A stretch of DNA of 64,000 nt from Spirochaetota bacterium (GTDB lineage: Bacteria; Spirochaetota; UBA4802; UBA5550). The stretch lies in the NCBI GenBank assembly GCA_017999915.1, contig JAGNKX010000005.1, forward strand, positions 124,001 through 188,000, read 5' to 3'. Made by a program: the position numbers and the translations under genes. The first letter of the stretch is position 1, and every line of letters starts with the position of its first letter. Below, piece by piece: positions 54,160 through 63,840 of the stretch. The notes below the pieces were generated by a model. That model was given only the letters and a program-made list of their open reading frames with translations, searched no databases and was not told the DNA's origin.

Positions 54160-55224
54160 TCAGTCCCATATCGCCTTGAGGCACTTGGCGCAGTTCGGAT
54201 TGAGCGCCTTTTTCCGCGCCTGGTACTCCGGAACAGTCTCCTTCACGTAAGCCGCCGCCTGCGCCTTCGTCACCAGCCTGCCGAATTCAGCCGGCGCATC
54301 CCCCGGCGCGTTGAGCATTTTGGCGGCCATCATTTTACCGACGGACTTGCGGTAATGGGTGAAATCGACGAAATTGAACATGTTCTCGGTGACGGCCGTG
54401 GGCCGGGTAAAATCCCAGAAGTCGGTGACGTCGGCGAACCGCTCGCGGACCCTGTTGAGGAAGGCGATATCGTCGCAGAGATAGTTCATGGCGTATTCCG
54501 GGTTGATAAAAAAGACCGTCTCGATGTTGTTGGCCCGGCAGAACTCGATGATTTGCCTGATCTCGTTCAGGGTCTTTTCAAGGCGGTCGCTGCAGACCGT
54601 AAAGATGGGAGCGCTGAAGCGTTCCCGGTGCTTCGCCGGGTCCTTGTCCATGTTCCTCTCTTTTCGCACGAAGGTATATTCGCCGGTGCCGAAAATATCA
54701 TAGACGATATCCTTGTTGTCGAACCTCAGCTCAAAAAAATTGCTGCTGTCGATGGGAAGAAAGAGATAGGCCAGGTATTGCTTCATCCGCGCCCAGGGAT
54801 CGTCCAGGTACATGATGCCGCGGTGAAACTGCTTGGGCGTCGCGCCTTCAAAGGAATAATAGTCGAGGCCGATAATGACTTTCTTGACGGACACCCCGTG
54901 CTTCTTGAGCATGGCCAGGATCTGGATATAGTCCGTCGGGACGCCCGCCATCAGGGTCATGTTGTAATAGCGCCTGCCGGAGACCCTGTTCATATAGTCG
55001 ATCGGGACCTGGCTCACCCGGGATGATCCGAGGAGCAGCGCGTCGTACTTGCCCGGATTGTTCAGCAGGTGCCGGGTCTTCACCCAGCGCTCGTTAGGCA
55101 GTATGCGCATCGACTGCACGTCGTGCCTCAGGACAAAATACGGATCATAGATGAAATTATACAGCACCAGCGGCAGCAGCGACAGCGCCGAAATGAGGAT
55201 TATTTTTCCGATCAATCGTTTCAA
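54160..55224 (-). CDS. SGNH-like acyltransferase partner, second pair
   Basis: A 354-residue protein with one N-terminal TM (about 7-27). LLLGSSRVSQ (about 62-71) is the Ser block and DFTHYRKSVGKMM the C-terminal Asp/His pair of an SGNH fold. The TTG start lies 9 nt after the MBOAT stop, with AGGGTG as ribosome site, so the pair is coupled. It should work outside the membrane with the second MBOAT, acylating an unknown polymer. It is only weakly like the AlgJ-type protein at 46-47 kb. Confidence 0.75.
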   Translation of the reverse strand: MKRLIGKIILISALSLLPLVLYNFIYDPYFVLRHDVQSMRILPNERWVKTRHLLNNPGKYDALLLGSSRVSQVPIDYMNRVSGRRYYNMTLMAGVPTDYIQILAMLKKHGVSVKKVIIGLDYYSFEGATPKQFHRGIMYLDDPWARMKQYLAYLFLPIDSSNFFELRFDNKDIVYDIFGTGEYTFVRKERNMDKDPAKHRERFSAPIFTVCSDRLEKTLNEIRQIIEFCRANNIETVFFINPEYAMNYLCDDIAFLNRVRERFADVTDFWDFTRPTAVTENMFNFVDFTHYRKSVGKMMAAKMLNAPGDAPAEFGRLVTKAQAAAYVKETVPEYQARKKALNPNCAKCLKAIWD

Positions 55225-55233
55225 AGAGACACC

Positions 55234-56853
55234 CTAAAACTTGAAGTATATGAACTGCTTGGCCCCGCGGACCCCTATCAGCAGTATGCTCGAGCATAGC
55301 AGGGCGTACAGCAGCCACCGCATCCACGCCGGTCTCGGACGGATCAGGTCCCGTATGCTACCGCGGTATTCCTGGACATACTGGATCGCCATGTATATCG
55401 CGACGAGGATGAACATCATCCATGTCTTGAAGGGATCGTACGTGAGCGGCTCCGTATTGATCGTCCTGGCAAAGCAGTGGGTGATCATGTACACGCCGTC
55501 CTTCACGGTCCTGACGCCGAAGAATATGCCGCTGTAGGCGAAGAGGTGGAACACCACGAGCATCATCCAGAACTTCTTGAGCCCGCCGGTCCAGCGTCCG
55601 TAAAGCTCTTCGCTTTTTATTCGAACGATACCGAAGGCGAAGGCTGCCGCTCCGCAGGCGCCGACGGCGATCTTCCCGCCGGTCCCCATCCTGATCCCAG
55701 CCTTCCCTAAAAAGAAGGCCGCCGCGACAAGGGCGACGGCAAGCGCAAAATGCGCGGCCGCCGGCATCCCGCCGATTCCCCTGAAGATGTTCTCCCTGGT
55801 CCAGTCCCGGAGCCTCTGGGTCATGCGGCTAATGATGATGAAGAGGCCGTTAAGGGAGCCCCAGAGAACGAAGGTCCACTGCGCCCCGTGCCAGAGACCG
55901 GAAAGGGCGAAGATTATCATCAGGTTGAGATACTGCCGCCACCTGGCAACCCGGTTCCCCCCGAGAGGGATATAGAGGTAGTCCCTGAACCAGGAGATGA
56001 GGGATATGTGCCACCGTCTCCACATGTCGTTGAGGGACAACGCCAGGAAGGGCCTGCGAAAATTGGGCGTCAGCTTGTATCCCAGGATCTGGGCCGCGCC
56101 GATGGCCATGTCGGTGTATCCCGAGAAATCGCACAGCACCTGGAACGGGTACAGGTAGATGGCCACCAGAATCGGAAGGCCGGAAAAGGCCTCGGGATTG
56201 GCCTGTACCTGGGAAATGTACTCGCCCAACCGGTCCGCGATGACAAGCTTCTGAAAATAGCCCCACGCCATGAGCTTGAGGCCGTCCGTGACCCGGTCGT
56301 AATCGTACTCCATCTCCTTGTAGAGCTGCGGCAGGAGCGTGGTGGACCGCTCGATGGGCCCGCAAAGGAGCACGGGGAAGAAGCTGACATAGAGGGCGAA
56401 GATGCCGAAATGCCGCTCCGGCTTCCTCGTGCCCCGATAGATATCGATGGTGTAGCTCAACGCCTGGAAAGTATAGAAGGAGATGCCGATGCCCATGAGT
56501 ATATTAAAGGAAGGCACCGTGTAGGAGGCGCCGAAGAGGGTAAAAAGGTCCTTCAGGCTGTCATTGACAAAATTGAAGTATTTGACCGATGCCAGGATCG
56601 ACAGGTTGATGATTACGCTCAGGGCAACAAGGAGCTTTTTCACTCCCTGCGACCTCCCTTCCATCAGGAGCGCCGTGGCGTAGACGACCACGGTGGTGGT
56701 CATGATGAGGATCCCGTATTTCAGGTCCCAGTACATGTAATAGAAATAGCTCGCGCCGAGCATGAAGATCCAGCGGAACCTGTGGGGAAGGAGAAAAAAA
56801 ACGAGAACGACGACCGACAGGAAAACGAAAAATTGATATGTATTAAAAAGCAT
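55234..56853 (-). CDS. MBOAT-family O-acyltransferase, second copy
   Basis: A 539-residue membrane enzyme. The catalytic core is FALSGLWHGAQWTFVLWG with the conserved His. MWRRWHISLISWFRDYLYIP is typical of AlgI/DltB-like proteins. It is 56 residues longer than the first copy, mainly in the C-terminal half. GGAGCATA precedes the ATG. The two MBOAT copies have diverged and each has its own SGNH partner. Confidence 0.87.
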   Translation of the reverse strand: MLFNTYQFFVFLSVVVLVFFLLPHRFRWIFMLGASYFYYMYWDLKYGILIMTTTVVVYATALLMEGRSQGVKKLLVALSVIINLSILASVKYFNFVNDSLKDLFTLFGASYTVPSFNILMGIGISFYTFQALSYTIDIYRGTRKPERHFGIFALYVSFFPVLLCGPIERSTTLLPQLYKEMEYDYDRVTDGLKLMAWGYFQKLVIADRLGEYISQVQANPEAFSGLPILVAIYLYPFQVLCDFSGYTDMAIGAAQILGYKLTPNFRRPFLALSLNDMWRRWHISLISWFRDYLYIPLGGNRVARWRQYLNLMIIFALSGLWHGAQWTFVLWGSLNGLFIIISRMTQRLRDWTRENIFRGIGGMPAAAHFALAVALVAAAFFLGKAGIRMGTGGKIAVGACGAAAFAFGIVRIKSEELYGRWTGGLKKFWMMLVVFHLFAYSGIFFGVRTVKDGVYMITHCFARTINTEPLTYDPFKTWMMFILVAIYMAIQYVQEYRGSIRDLIRPRPAWMRWLLYALLCSSILLIGVRGAKQFIYFKF

Positions 56854-56959
56854 TATGCTCCGCGTGCGTCATTATGATAAAGTATGGCCCGTCTTCGAAA
56901 GTATCAACCAGAGGTTTTTTCAGGCAAAATGTCAAGTAAATTGTTTTTTTGGCCGGCGA

Positions 56960-57409
56960 TTAAAAACCGATCTTTTCTTTTTTCATGTCAGGGACCGGGA
57001 TGTTCTTAATGCCGCGGTACGGTCCGGCCGGCAGTGAGCCGCCCCAGGGGCGCTCAGCCACGGTGAGGCGATGGAGCTGCTCGTTATACCGGACGATGAC
57101 CTCCTGGCCCCTTCCCCTGTTGACCGTGACAAAGCCCGACAGGGTGCCGCCGGTCATTTCCGGGTTGATCTCCGCTGCGCTCAGAATCCTTCTCACCTTT
57201 CCATAGAACACGCCGACCCGGTGCCTGTGCTGCAGGCTCCCGTTGACGATCAGGGTCGCTTCGGTCCAGGGCTCACCGTCCCGGTCCACGGCGGCGAACT
57301 CCCAGGTCACGAACAGCCCCTCCTGCGGCTCTTCCCGGACCGTTGTGGCGCAACCGGCCATCAACACTGCGGCAGCGGCGATACAGATCGCAATCCTATT
57401 TTTTGTCAT
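56960..57409 (-). CDS. Small lipoprotein of unknown function
   Basis: A 149-residue protein with a signal peptide and lipobox VLMAGC (Cys20). The mature part begins TTVREEPQEGLFVTWEF and has no cysteine or known motif. GAGGCGCGCC precedes the ATG. It lies 36 bp after moaA and may be co-transcribed with it. Confidence 0.72.
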   Translation of the reverse strand: MTKNRIAICIAAAAVLMAGCATTVREEPQEGLFVTWEFAAVDRDGEPWTEATLIVNGSLQHRHRVGVFYGKVRRILSAAEINPEMTGGTLSGFVTVNRGRGQEVIVRYNEQLHRLTVAERPWGGSLPAGPYRGIKNIPVPDMKKEKIGF

Positions 57410-57445
57410 GGCGCGCCTCGTACATGGTGATATTTGATAATGCGG

Positions 57446-58444
57446 TCAACCGCCGATTTTCGACATGAACCCGGACCTTACCAGGGCGGAGCATCCGCCA
57501 TCTTCGGAAACGCAGTCAAGACTGTGCCCCTTCCCCTTCATCGAAACGGCCTTCAGTATTTCCTGCCTGATAGTCTCATCGTCAGCCCCTTCCGTGAGAA
57601 GCCGCTTCAAATTATAATTGGCATCCGAATGGAGGCACGTTTTGAGGAATCCGTCCGAGGTGATCCTGAGGCGGTTGCAGGAGGAGCAGAACTTATGGGT
57701 CATGGGCGGTATCACGCCGATCCGCATGGGATATTTCCCCCGGTATTTGAAGTCATACATGACGGCGACATTGGTGTCAAAGGCGGAATTGCGGACCAGG
57801 TCCCCCCGTAAGCTCAACTCCTTGACAAAGACGTCCGAGGAAAGAAATGAACCGCCGCCGTCGCCGGTGACGAAGGGCATCTTTTCAATGAAGCGAAGGG
57901 CCACGTCCCGTTCCCGGAAAAAATCGAGAAACCGGTCCAGCTCCGGGATCGTCTCCCCGAAGAGCACGGCGTTGATCTTGATATCGAAAAAGCCGAAGGC
58001 CAGGGCGCGGTCTATGGCGGCGGTGACATCGTCGAGCTTGTCCCTCATCGTAATGGCCAGGTACCGCTCCCGCGAGAGCGTGTCGAGGCTGATGTTCAGC
58101 TTTTTCAGGGAAAGGCGGCGCAGGTCGTCGATATAATCGCCGAGAAGGATGCCGTTCGTGGTGAGGCAGAGCTCCAGATCCGGGAAGAGCGAACGGGTCT
58201 GTGAAACGATATCAATGAACCCTTTCCGCACAAGGGGCTCGCCGCCGGTAAAACGCACCTTCACCACGCCCATGGAAGCGAATATGCCGATGAGACGGAT
58301 GAACTCCTCGTTTCTCAGGATCTTTTCATGGGGCAGCAGCTCCACTCCTTCGGGGGGCATGCAGTAGCGGCATCGCAGGTTGCATTTGTCGGTTATGGAA
58401 ACGCGCAGGTAATCGTGCTTGCGCAGATAGGCATCGGTAAGCAT
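57446..58444 (-). CDS. moaA: GTP 3',8-cyclase MoaA
   Basis: A 332-residue radical SAM enzyme, the normal length. The N-terminal CNLRCRYC binds the SAM [4Fe-4S] cluster; GGEPLVRKGF follows. The C-terminal CSSCNRLRITSDGFLKTCL binds the second cluster, and the protein ends in GG, as required for activity in this family. It makes the first intermediate of molybdenum cofactor. No other moa gene is in the window. No clear ribosome site precedes the ATG. Confidence 0.93.
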   Translation of the reverse strand: MLTDAYLRKHDYLRVSITDKCNLRCRYCMPPEGVELLPHEKILRNEEFIRLIGIFASMGVVKVRFTGGEPLVRKGFIDIVSQTRSLFPDLELCLTTNGILLGDYIDDLRRLSLKKLNISLDTLSRERYLAITMRDKLDDVTAAIDRALAFGFFDIKINAVLFGETIPELDRFLDFFRERDVALRFIEKMPFVTGDGGGSFLSSDVFVKELSLRGDLVRNSAFDTNVAVMYDFKYRGKYPMRIGVIPPMTHKFCSSCNRLRITSDGFLKTCLHSDANYNLKRLLTEGADDETIRQEILKAVSMKGKGHSLDCVSEDGGCSALVRSGFMSKIGG

Positions 58445-58519
58445 AGTGGAAGGGTCAAGGAACGATTATTGTTGTCAATAAAAAAATAATTCCGCCCATG
58501 ACAGGGGCTTGCCGGGGCA

Positions 58520-59806
58520 TCAAAACCGCTCCGGGATCCTCATGGCGTCGCAATAGAGAGGGATTATCCGCTCGTCGAAATCCAGCTTCGTTATGGCGTA
58601 CTCCCGGGCGATCCTGCCGCCGCGCTTCAAGAAATCGCGGTTATTGTAGAGCCAGAGAACCTTTTCCGCGATGAGCCTCACGTCATCTTCGCCGTTGGGG
58701 ATCTTGATCGCGAATTCATCCGGAAAGGCACGGTACTGCTCGAAATCCGACACGAGTATGACCTTCCCCTTTTCTATGAAGCTGATCGTGGGACCCGAAT
58801 GCTCCCCCAGGTTTTCCGACCTCAGGTTGACCCCCACATCGGCGATGGAGAGGTAGTCGAGCCAGTCCTCGTTCGAGAGCCACCCGGTTATCCTCACACG
58901 GCTCTCAAGGCCGAACTTCTCTATGAGCGACTCGATATAATGCTCTCCCAGGACGCTCTGGCCGGCCAGCACGTACAGGAGATCGGGCGTTTCCGCCTTC
59001 AGGCGCGCCACCGCCTCTATGACCCGGTCGATCTTTTTGATCGAGTTGATCAGGCCTGCGGACACCAGGACAAAGGCGCTCTTCCCTATCTTCATGCGGC
59101 GGCGGATCGCGGCCTTCTCGGATTCCGACGGCAGCTTCCGGATATCGATCCCGTGGGTGATGATCCTGGTTTTCCGCGCCGGGAGCCTGAAATGATTCCG
59201 CATGAAGTCATCATGGACGATGACCATGGCGGCCTTTCGCACCATCATCGACTTCCGGTAGAGGTGCCTGTCAAGGAAGGCGTTCTTTTCACGGAACGGC
59301 CGGATTAACTTGTACCAGAGAAAAAAACGGAGCTCCGGGTAGACGGCGACGGTTGTGATGAACCGGAGGAGCCGCAGCTTTTTCAGATGGCCCGCCAGAT
59401 CCTTGATGATCTTCGCGTATATGCCGCTCGTGTTGACGTCATGGAACTCCACGATGCCCCCGCAGGCATGGATGTACGGAAGCATGTAGGAGTGAAATTC
59501 ATAATTGTTCCCGACCTCATAGAGCACCGCGTGATAGAGGTCCCTGTTCTCATGGAAAAGCCGGTGATTGAGAAGCCTGACGGCATCGGACACGATCTCA
59601 TCGGGCGCATATCCGTCATCGATGTATACGTCGATGGCCACGCCAGGACGCTTCTTTACCAGCCCCTGGATGATTTTGAGCGAATACCAGGCCACTCCCG
59701 ACTTGAGTGGTTCCATGGGGGAAAAAAGGGCGATCCGTATCGACCCGGCGCGGTCCCTGCCGGCGGCAGCGGATCGATGTGAGGATTCTTTTATTTTCTT
59801 CGGCAT
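58520..59806 (-). CDS. Family 4-type glycosyltransferase
   Basis: About 428 residues. The N-terminal half has IRIALFSPMEPLKSGVAWYS, typical of GT-B enzymes, and the C-terminal half has LVSAGLINSIKKIDRVIEA and LGEHSGPTISFIEKGK near the nucleotide-sugar site. It should transfer a sugar from a nucleotide donor to a surface glycan or lipid. MPKKIKESS is taken as start; two other in-frame ATGs upstream cannot be excluded because none has a clear ribosome site. Confidence 0.83.
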   Translation of the reverse strand: MPKKIKESSHRSAAAGRDRAGSIRIALFSPMEPLKSGVAWYSLKIIQGLVKKRPGVAIDVYIDDGYAPDEIVSDAVRLLNHRLFHENRDLYHAVLYEVGNNYEFHSYMLPYIHACGGIVEFHDVNTSGIYAKIIKDLAGHLKKLRLLRFITTVAVYPELRFFLWYKLIRPFREKNAFLDRHLYRKSMMVRKAAMVIVHDDFMRNHFRLPARKTRIITHGIDIRKLPSESEKAAIRRRMKIGKSAFVLVSAGLINSIKKIDRVIEAVARLKAETPDLLYVLAGQSVLGEHYIESLIEKFGLESRVRITGWLSNEDWLDYLSIADVGVNLRSENLGEHSGPTISFIEKGKVILVSDFEQYRAFPDEFAIKIPNGEDDVRLIAEKVLWLYNNRDFLKRGGRIAREYAITKLDFDERIIPLYCDAMRIPERF

Positions 59807-59922
59807 GGTTACCAGACGATTGTCATTATCCGGCATTGATGCGCCGGCGGGCATTTCAGTAAAGAATTCATTATCGTGCTTGGTGTCAATATCTTTTTAC
59901 CTTAAGCTTTCTCATAAGTCAA

Positions 59923-60078
59923 GGCCACAAGCCATCCCGGCGAGTAGGCGACACGGATGTCGCCGTTTCCGCCGAGTCAACATGGTGCGCTGGCCAGGAG
60001 GGCCGAGTGCAGAGCCGCGACAGGAGGTCGCATTTGGCTCTGCTTATACGAGGCGGACGAGCGGGATGGCTTGCGGCC
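59923..60078. repeat. Intergenic repeat R2, copy 2
   Basis: The ends GGCCACAAGCCATCCCG and CGGGATGGCTTGCGGCC are inverted repeats with one mismatch over 17 bp. The interior has the GATGTCGCC block (59956-59982) and the TTATACGAGGCGGACGAGC block (60044-60062) shared with copy 1 at 49 kb. Between these blocks copy 2 has about 40 extra bases with their own hairpin (CAGAGCC with GGCTCTG). Confidence 0.7.
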
Positions 60079-60088
60079 GCTTACCGAG

Positions 60089-60541
60089 TCATTCCCTGTG
60101 GCCGGCGAAGGTCCGGTAATTGGCCCTGAAGACGCCGTTGCGCGGGTCGAGGCGGTACGCCTCCATGTACATCCTGAACGCCTCGTTCCTGTTGCCGGTC
60201 AATTCGCAGATGATCCCCAGGTTGTTGTACGCGGCGGGGTCACGGCCGTCCTCGGACAGCGCCTCCCGGAAAAGAATATCCGCCTCGCCATAGCGGCCCT
60301 CCAGGGCGCTATCGACGGCCCTGTTGTTGATGACCGCCGCCGGGGACAGGGATATCCTTCGGGCAAAGACCCTTTCGACGGCAACGCGGTACCGGAACGT
60401 CCGCTTCCCCGCGGCGCTTTCGTCCGCTCCGCCGGAGCCGTGCAGGCCGTACCTGCGCTCCGACGGTATTGAATGGTAACGGTAGCACGAATCCATGAAC
60501 AGGGTCGACATCACGGCAAGGATCAGCATACAACGCGCCAC
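60089..60541 (-). CDS. Small exported TPR-like protein
   Basis: A 150-residue protein. The start is the GTG at 60541, preceded by GAGGAGGGG at 4-5 nt. The N terminus is a signal-like helix ending MDSC, a weak lipobox. The C-terminal half (about 85-145) has one to two TPR units, DPAAYNNLGIICELTGNRNEAFRMYMEAYRLDP. Such proteins usually scaffold envelope complexes. Confidence 0.7.
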   Translation of the reverse strand: MARCMLILAVMSTLFMDSCYRYHSIPSERRYGLHGSGGADESAAGKRTFRYRVAVERVFARRISLSPAAVINNRAVDSALEGRYGEADILFREALSEDGRDPAAYNNLGIICELTGNRNEAFRMYMEAYRLDPRNGVFRANYRTFAGHRE

Positions 60542-60775
60542 GGCACCCCTCCTCTCACGCTCCGGAAAACTCCTTTACCATCAGACACACCCGGAACCGG
60601 GCGATGTCAATACAAAAAAGGCGGGCCCTCCGGGGACCGTACGCGGCGAAGGAACCATCGCCCCGCCGAATCCTCATTATCCTGTAACCATTGCAAATAA
60701 TAATTGACTAATTACTTTAATTGCTTTTTCTTGTGATTCTATAAGATCAGATCTTTCACTCCGGAGATACAACCA

Positions 60776-62722
60776 ATGTCGAAAAAGTACCTTGTCCTGA
60801 TCGCGACCTTCGCGATCGTCCTTTCCTGCTTCAAAAATTCCGAGGGGCTCAAAAAAAACGACGTTCCCAACCTGGTGAACCAGTTCCTCGCCATGCATGT
60901 GCAGTACCATTCCCTGAACGACGACCTGTCGGAGCGGATCCTGGAAAACCTGATAACGTCCCTGGATTACGGCAAGTATTACTTCTACAAGAAGGACATC
61001 GAAGGTTTCAACAAGTACCGCCACAAGATAGACGACAACATCCGGAACAACCAGTTCGACTTCCTGGATGACATCTATTCGGTGTACAAGAAGCGCTTCA
61101 TGGAAAGCAACAAGCTCATCAACGACCTCATCACGAGCAAGTTCGATTTCACTGTGGACGAAAAGATCACGGTGGACCGCGACAAGGTGGAGTACGCGGA
61201 AACCCGGAAGGAAATGCGGGACCGCTGGCGCAAGAACGTCAAGCTCCAGCTCCTCAACTACCTCTCGTCGGGACAGAGCCTGGAGGAAGCCAAGAAGAAG
61301 CTCGCCAAGAAATACAACCTGCTCAACAAGCGCGTGGACGAGATCGACGAGGAAAAGCTCCTTGACCGTTTCATGAACGCCTTTTCGATGGCCCTTGACC
61401 CGCACTCCAACTACCTCAGCCAGGAGGAAAACGAGGACTTCAGCATATCCATGAAGCTGAAACTTGAAGGGATCGGCGTTCGCCTCAAATCTGAGGACGG
61501 CTTCGTCATCGTCGAGTCGATCATAGCCGGCGGGGCGGCCGACAAGCTGCCGGAAAAGCTGAAGCTGAAGCCGGGCGACAAGATCATAGCCGTGGCCCAG
61601 GCCGACGGTGAAGCGGTCGACGTCGTCGACATGGACCTCCGGGACGTGGTGAAAAAGATCCGCGGCACCAAGGGAACCGAGGTGCGCCTGACCATACTGC
61701 GCAAATCCGGCGAGGACAACAAGCCCCTCCGCATGATGATACCCATCGTCCGAGAGGAGATCAGCCTGAAGGACAGCGCCGCGGAATCGCAGATCCTTCT
61801 TCTCAACAACGACAAGAACCGCAGGGTGGGATACATCAAGCTCCCTTCCTTCTATTACGACAAGGAGCGGGGAAAAAGCTCCTCCGGCGACATGCGTGAC
61901 ATTCTAATGAAGCTGAAGGCGGAAAAGGTGAAGGGAATCATCCTCGATCTGCGGGGCAATCCCGGCGGCCTCCTGAACGAGGCCATCGACATCGCGGGGT
62001 TCTTCATCGCCGGCGGCCCGGTCCTCCAGATCGTCGACGGCAGGAACCGGCCCCACGTGGTCAACGACAACGACGAAAGCATCCTGTACGACGGGCCGAT
62101 GGTGGTGCTCATCGACAAGTTCAGCGCCAGCGCGTCGGAGATCCTCGCCGGCGCCATCAGGGACTATAACCGCGGGCTCATCGTGGGCCCCGACAGCACC
62201 TTCGGCAAGGGGACCGTGCAGTCGTACAACGAGCTCCCCTTCAAGAAGGGAGCCATCAAGATCACCATATCGATCTTCTATCAGCCGGACGGCCTGTCGA
62301 ACCAGCTCACCGGCATCGCGCCGGACATCCGGGTTCCGGACCTCTCCTCGATATGGGACATCGGCGAAAACAAGAACCGCTATCCCCTGAAGTGGAAAAA
62401 GATCCCCGCGGCCGAGCACAAGAAATTCGGCCTGGTGACCCAGGGCGTGGTATCCCAGCTGAGCGGCAAATCGACGGCGCGGATCAACGAGAACGAGAAG
62501 TACCGCAAGCTCATAGACAAGATCAGGAAATACAAGGAGCAGGTCAACAGCAAGACCATCAGCCTGAAGGAGGAGTCGACCCTCGAGAAGCAGAAGCAGA
62601 AAGAGCTGGAGAAGACCTTCAACAAGGATAGCGGCAAAAAGCTGATCGACCTGGAGAACGACCTCTTCCTCGGCGAGGCCTTCAAGATAACCGGGGATTA
62701 CATCGACATGGTTGGAAAATAA
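60776..62722 (+). CDS. prc: Tail-specific protease (S41), Prc-type lipoprotein
   Basis: A 648-residue exported protease. A lipobox-like VLSC (Cys18) follows a short signal peptide. A helical N domain (about 25-210) precedes a PDZ domain (about 225-320) and the S41 protease (about 340-520) with catalytic Ser452 in FSASASEILAGAI and Lys478 in STFGKGTVQ. The basic C-terminal tail (from about 555) is like the Prc C domain. It should degrade or process envelope proteins in the periplasm. It is followed by a 46-bp palindrome. GGAG precedes the ATG. Confidence 0.9.
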   Translation: MSKKYLVLIATFAIVLSCFKNSEGLKKNDVPNLVNQFLAMHVQYHSLNDDLSERILENLITSLDYGKYYFYKKDIEGFNKYRHKIDDNIRNNQFDFLDDIYSVYKKRFMESNKLINDLITSKFDFTVDEKITVDRDKVEYAETRKEMRDRWRKNVKLQLLNYLSSGQSLEEAKKKLAKKYNLLNKRVDEIDEEKLLDRFMNAFSMALDPHSNYLSQEENEDFSISMKLKLEGIGVRLKSEDGFVIVESIIAGGAADKLPEKLKLKPGDKIIAVAQADGEAVDVVDMDLRDVVKKIRGTKGTEVRLTILRKSGEDNKPLRMMIPIVREEISLKDSAAESQILLLNNDKNRRVGYIKLPSFYYDKERGKSSSGDMRDILMKLKAEKVKGIILDLRGNPGGLLNEAIDIAGFFIAGGPVLQIVDGRNRPHVVNDNDESILYDGPMVVLIDKFSASASEILAGAIRDYNRGLIVGPDSTFGKGTVQSYNELPFKKGAIKITISIFYQPDGLSNQLTGIAPDIRVPDLSSIWDIGENKNRYPLKWKKIPAAEHKKFGLVTQGVVSQLSGKSTARINENEKYRKLIDKIRKYKEQVNSKTISLKEESTLEKQKQKELEKTFNKDSGKKLIDLENDLFLGEAFKITGDYIDMVGK

Positions 62723-62767
62723 TAAATCATGAAGGCGGGGTCACGTGACCCCGCCTTCATGATTTAT
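62722..62767. terminator. Perfect 46-bp palindrome after prc
   Basis: Arms 62722-62744 and 62745-62767 are perfectly complementary; the left end overlaps the last base of the prc stop. It lies between two converging genes, 4 bp from the stop of the dehydratase-like gene. A bidirectional terminator is likely. Confidence 0.8.
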
Positions 62768-62771
62768 ACCC

Positions 62772-63824
62772 TCACGTCCTCCCGACATACTCCCGCACCT
62801 TTTCAGCCGCGTCCGACGATGTCACCACCAGGGGATCGACGCCGTAGCGCATAAGGCGCACGCGCAGCGCCTCGATGTCCCTCATACGGGAGGGGCAGCA
62901 GAGGTCCCTTATGAAGATGACCGTCTCGATGCCCTGGCCCTTCATCATCGAGTAAAACAGCGCGTTCCGCTCCTCCACGGTTCGCACCGATGGACAGCGG
63001 GGACGGTACGAGAAGGCGTCAAGGATCTCGCGGTACAGCTCAGCCGATTCGTAATTATAGGACATGTCGTACTGCCGCCTGCCGCCGCAGGCGTCATCCT
63101 CGACGAGAAGCAACCCCGCCTCCTCGATCCGGTCAAGGACCCCGTCGCCGCATCCAAAGGCGGCATAGACCAGGGCCGGCACCATGGCCCCGGCCCCGGG
63201 GCTCTCAGCGCGGTTCAGCCCGTCCAGGACCGCGGCGAGATACTCCGCCGTGACGGACGGGGGAAACACCATGACAGCGTCAAGGACGGACCCCAGGTCG
63301 CGGCAGGAGAGCAGATCCGGCTTTTCGCGGCGTGCCGACAGTATGCCCCGCACCATCCTCCGCACAGCGTTATAGCCCGCGGTGACCGCGGCGAGATTCC
63401 CGGGATCGATCGCTGAAAGGGCCGGCGCTCCCGCAGCCTCAAGGAGCTTCTCCAGGGAAGACTCCATGATGCGGCACGATTCCTCTCCCCAGCCGGGGGG
63501 GCAGGGGAACTCGTGGACCCGGATGCCCGCCTCGGGGAGATGGTCCCTGCCGGCGCAGCCGCGCGGCGCCACCAGGATATCGTACAATCCCCCGAGGGCC
63601 CCGATCTCCGCCGCTCCGGCCGCCGTGCAGTGCCCGGTCACCGGGGAGGGTATCCGGAGGGGGACCAGCCCCAGGGACGCGGTTATCTCCGGGGGAAACA
63701 TGTCGCAGGTGACGCCGGCGACGCGGGCGCCGCTCTCCTCGCGGAACCTGCCGATCACCATGGCAGGCTGATAGAGCATTTCCCTCAGGGGGTCGACGAG
63801 ATGTGAAAGCTTCGATTCCAGCAT
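62772..63824 (-). CDS. 2-hydroxyacyl-CoA dehydratase D-component-like protein
   Basis: About 350 residues. Visible family features are RVAGVTCDMFPPEITASLG, EDDACGGRRQYD and LCCPSRMRDIEALRVRL, whose cysteines should bind a [4Fe-4S] cluster as in HgdB/FldC/BcrB-type subunits. The expected partner subunit and the ATP-dependent activator are absent nearby. The start is placed at MLESKLSH; a longer frame would run through a palindrome-like repeat at 63841-63913. The role may be dehydration of a 2-hydroxyacyl-CoA or a ligand reduction. Confidence 0.75.
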   Translation of the reverse strand: MLESKLSHLVDPLREMLYQPAMVIGRFREESGARVAGVTCDMFPPEITASLGLVPLRIPSPVTGHCTAAGAAEIGALGGLYDILVAPRGCAGRDHLPEAGIRVHEFPCPPGWGEESCRIMESSLEKLLEAAGAPALSAIDPGNLAAVTAGYNAVRRMVRGILSARREKPDLLSCRDLGSVLDAVMVFPPSVTAEYLAAVLDGLNRAESPGAGAMVPALVYAAFGCGDGVLDRIEEAGLLLVEDDACGGRRQYDMSYNYESAELYREILDAFSYRPRCPSVRTVEERNALFYSMMKGQGIETVIFIRDLCCPSRMRDIEALRVRLMRYGVDPLVVTSSDAAEKVREYVGRT

Positions 63825-63840
63825 AGCTTCAGCCTTATCA

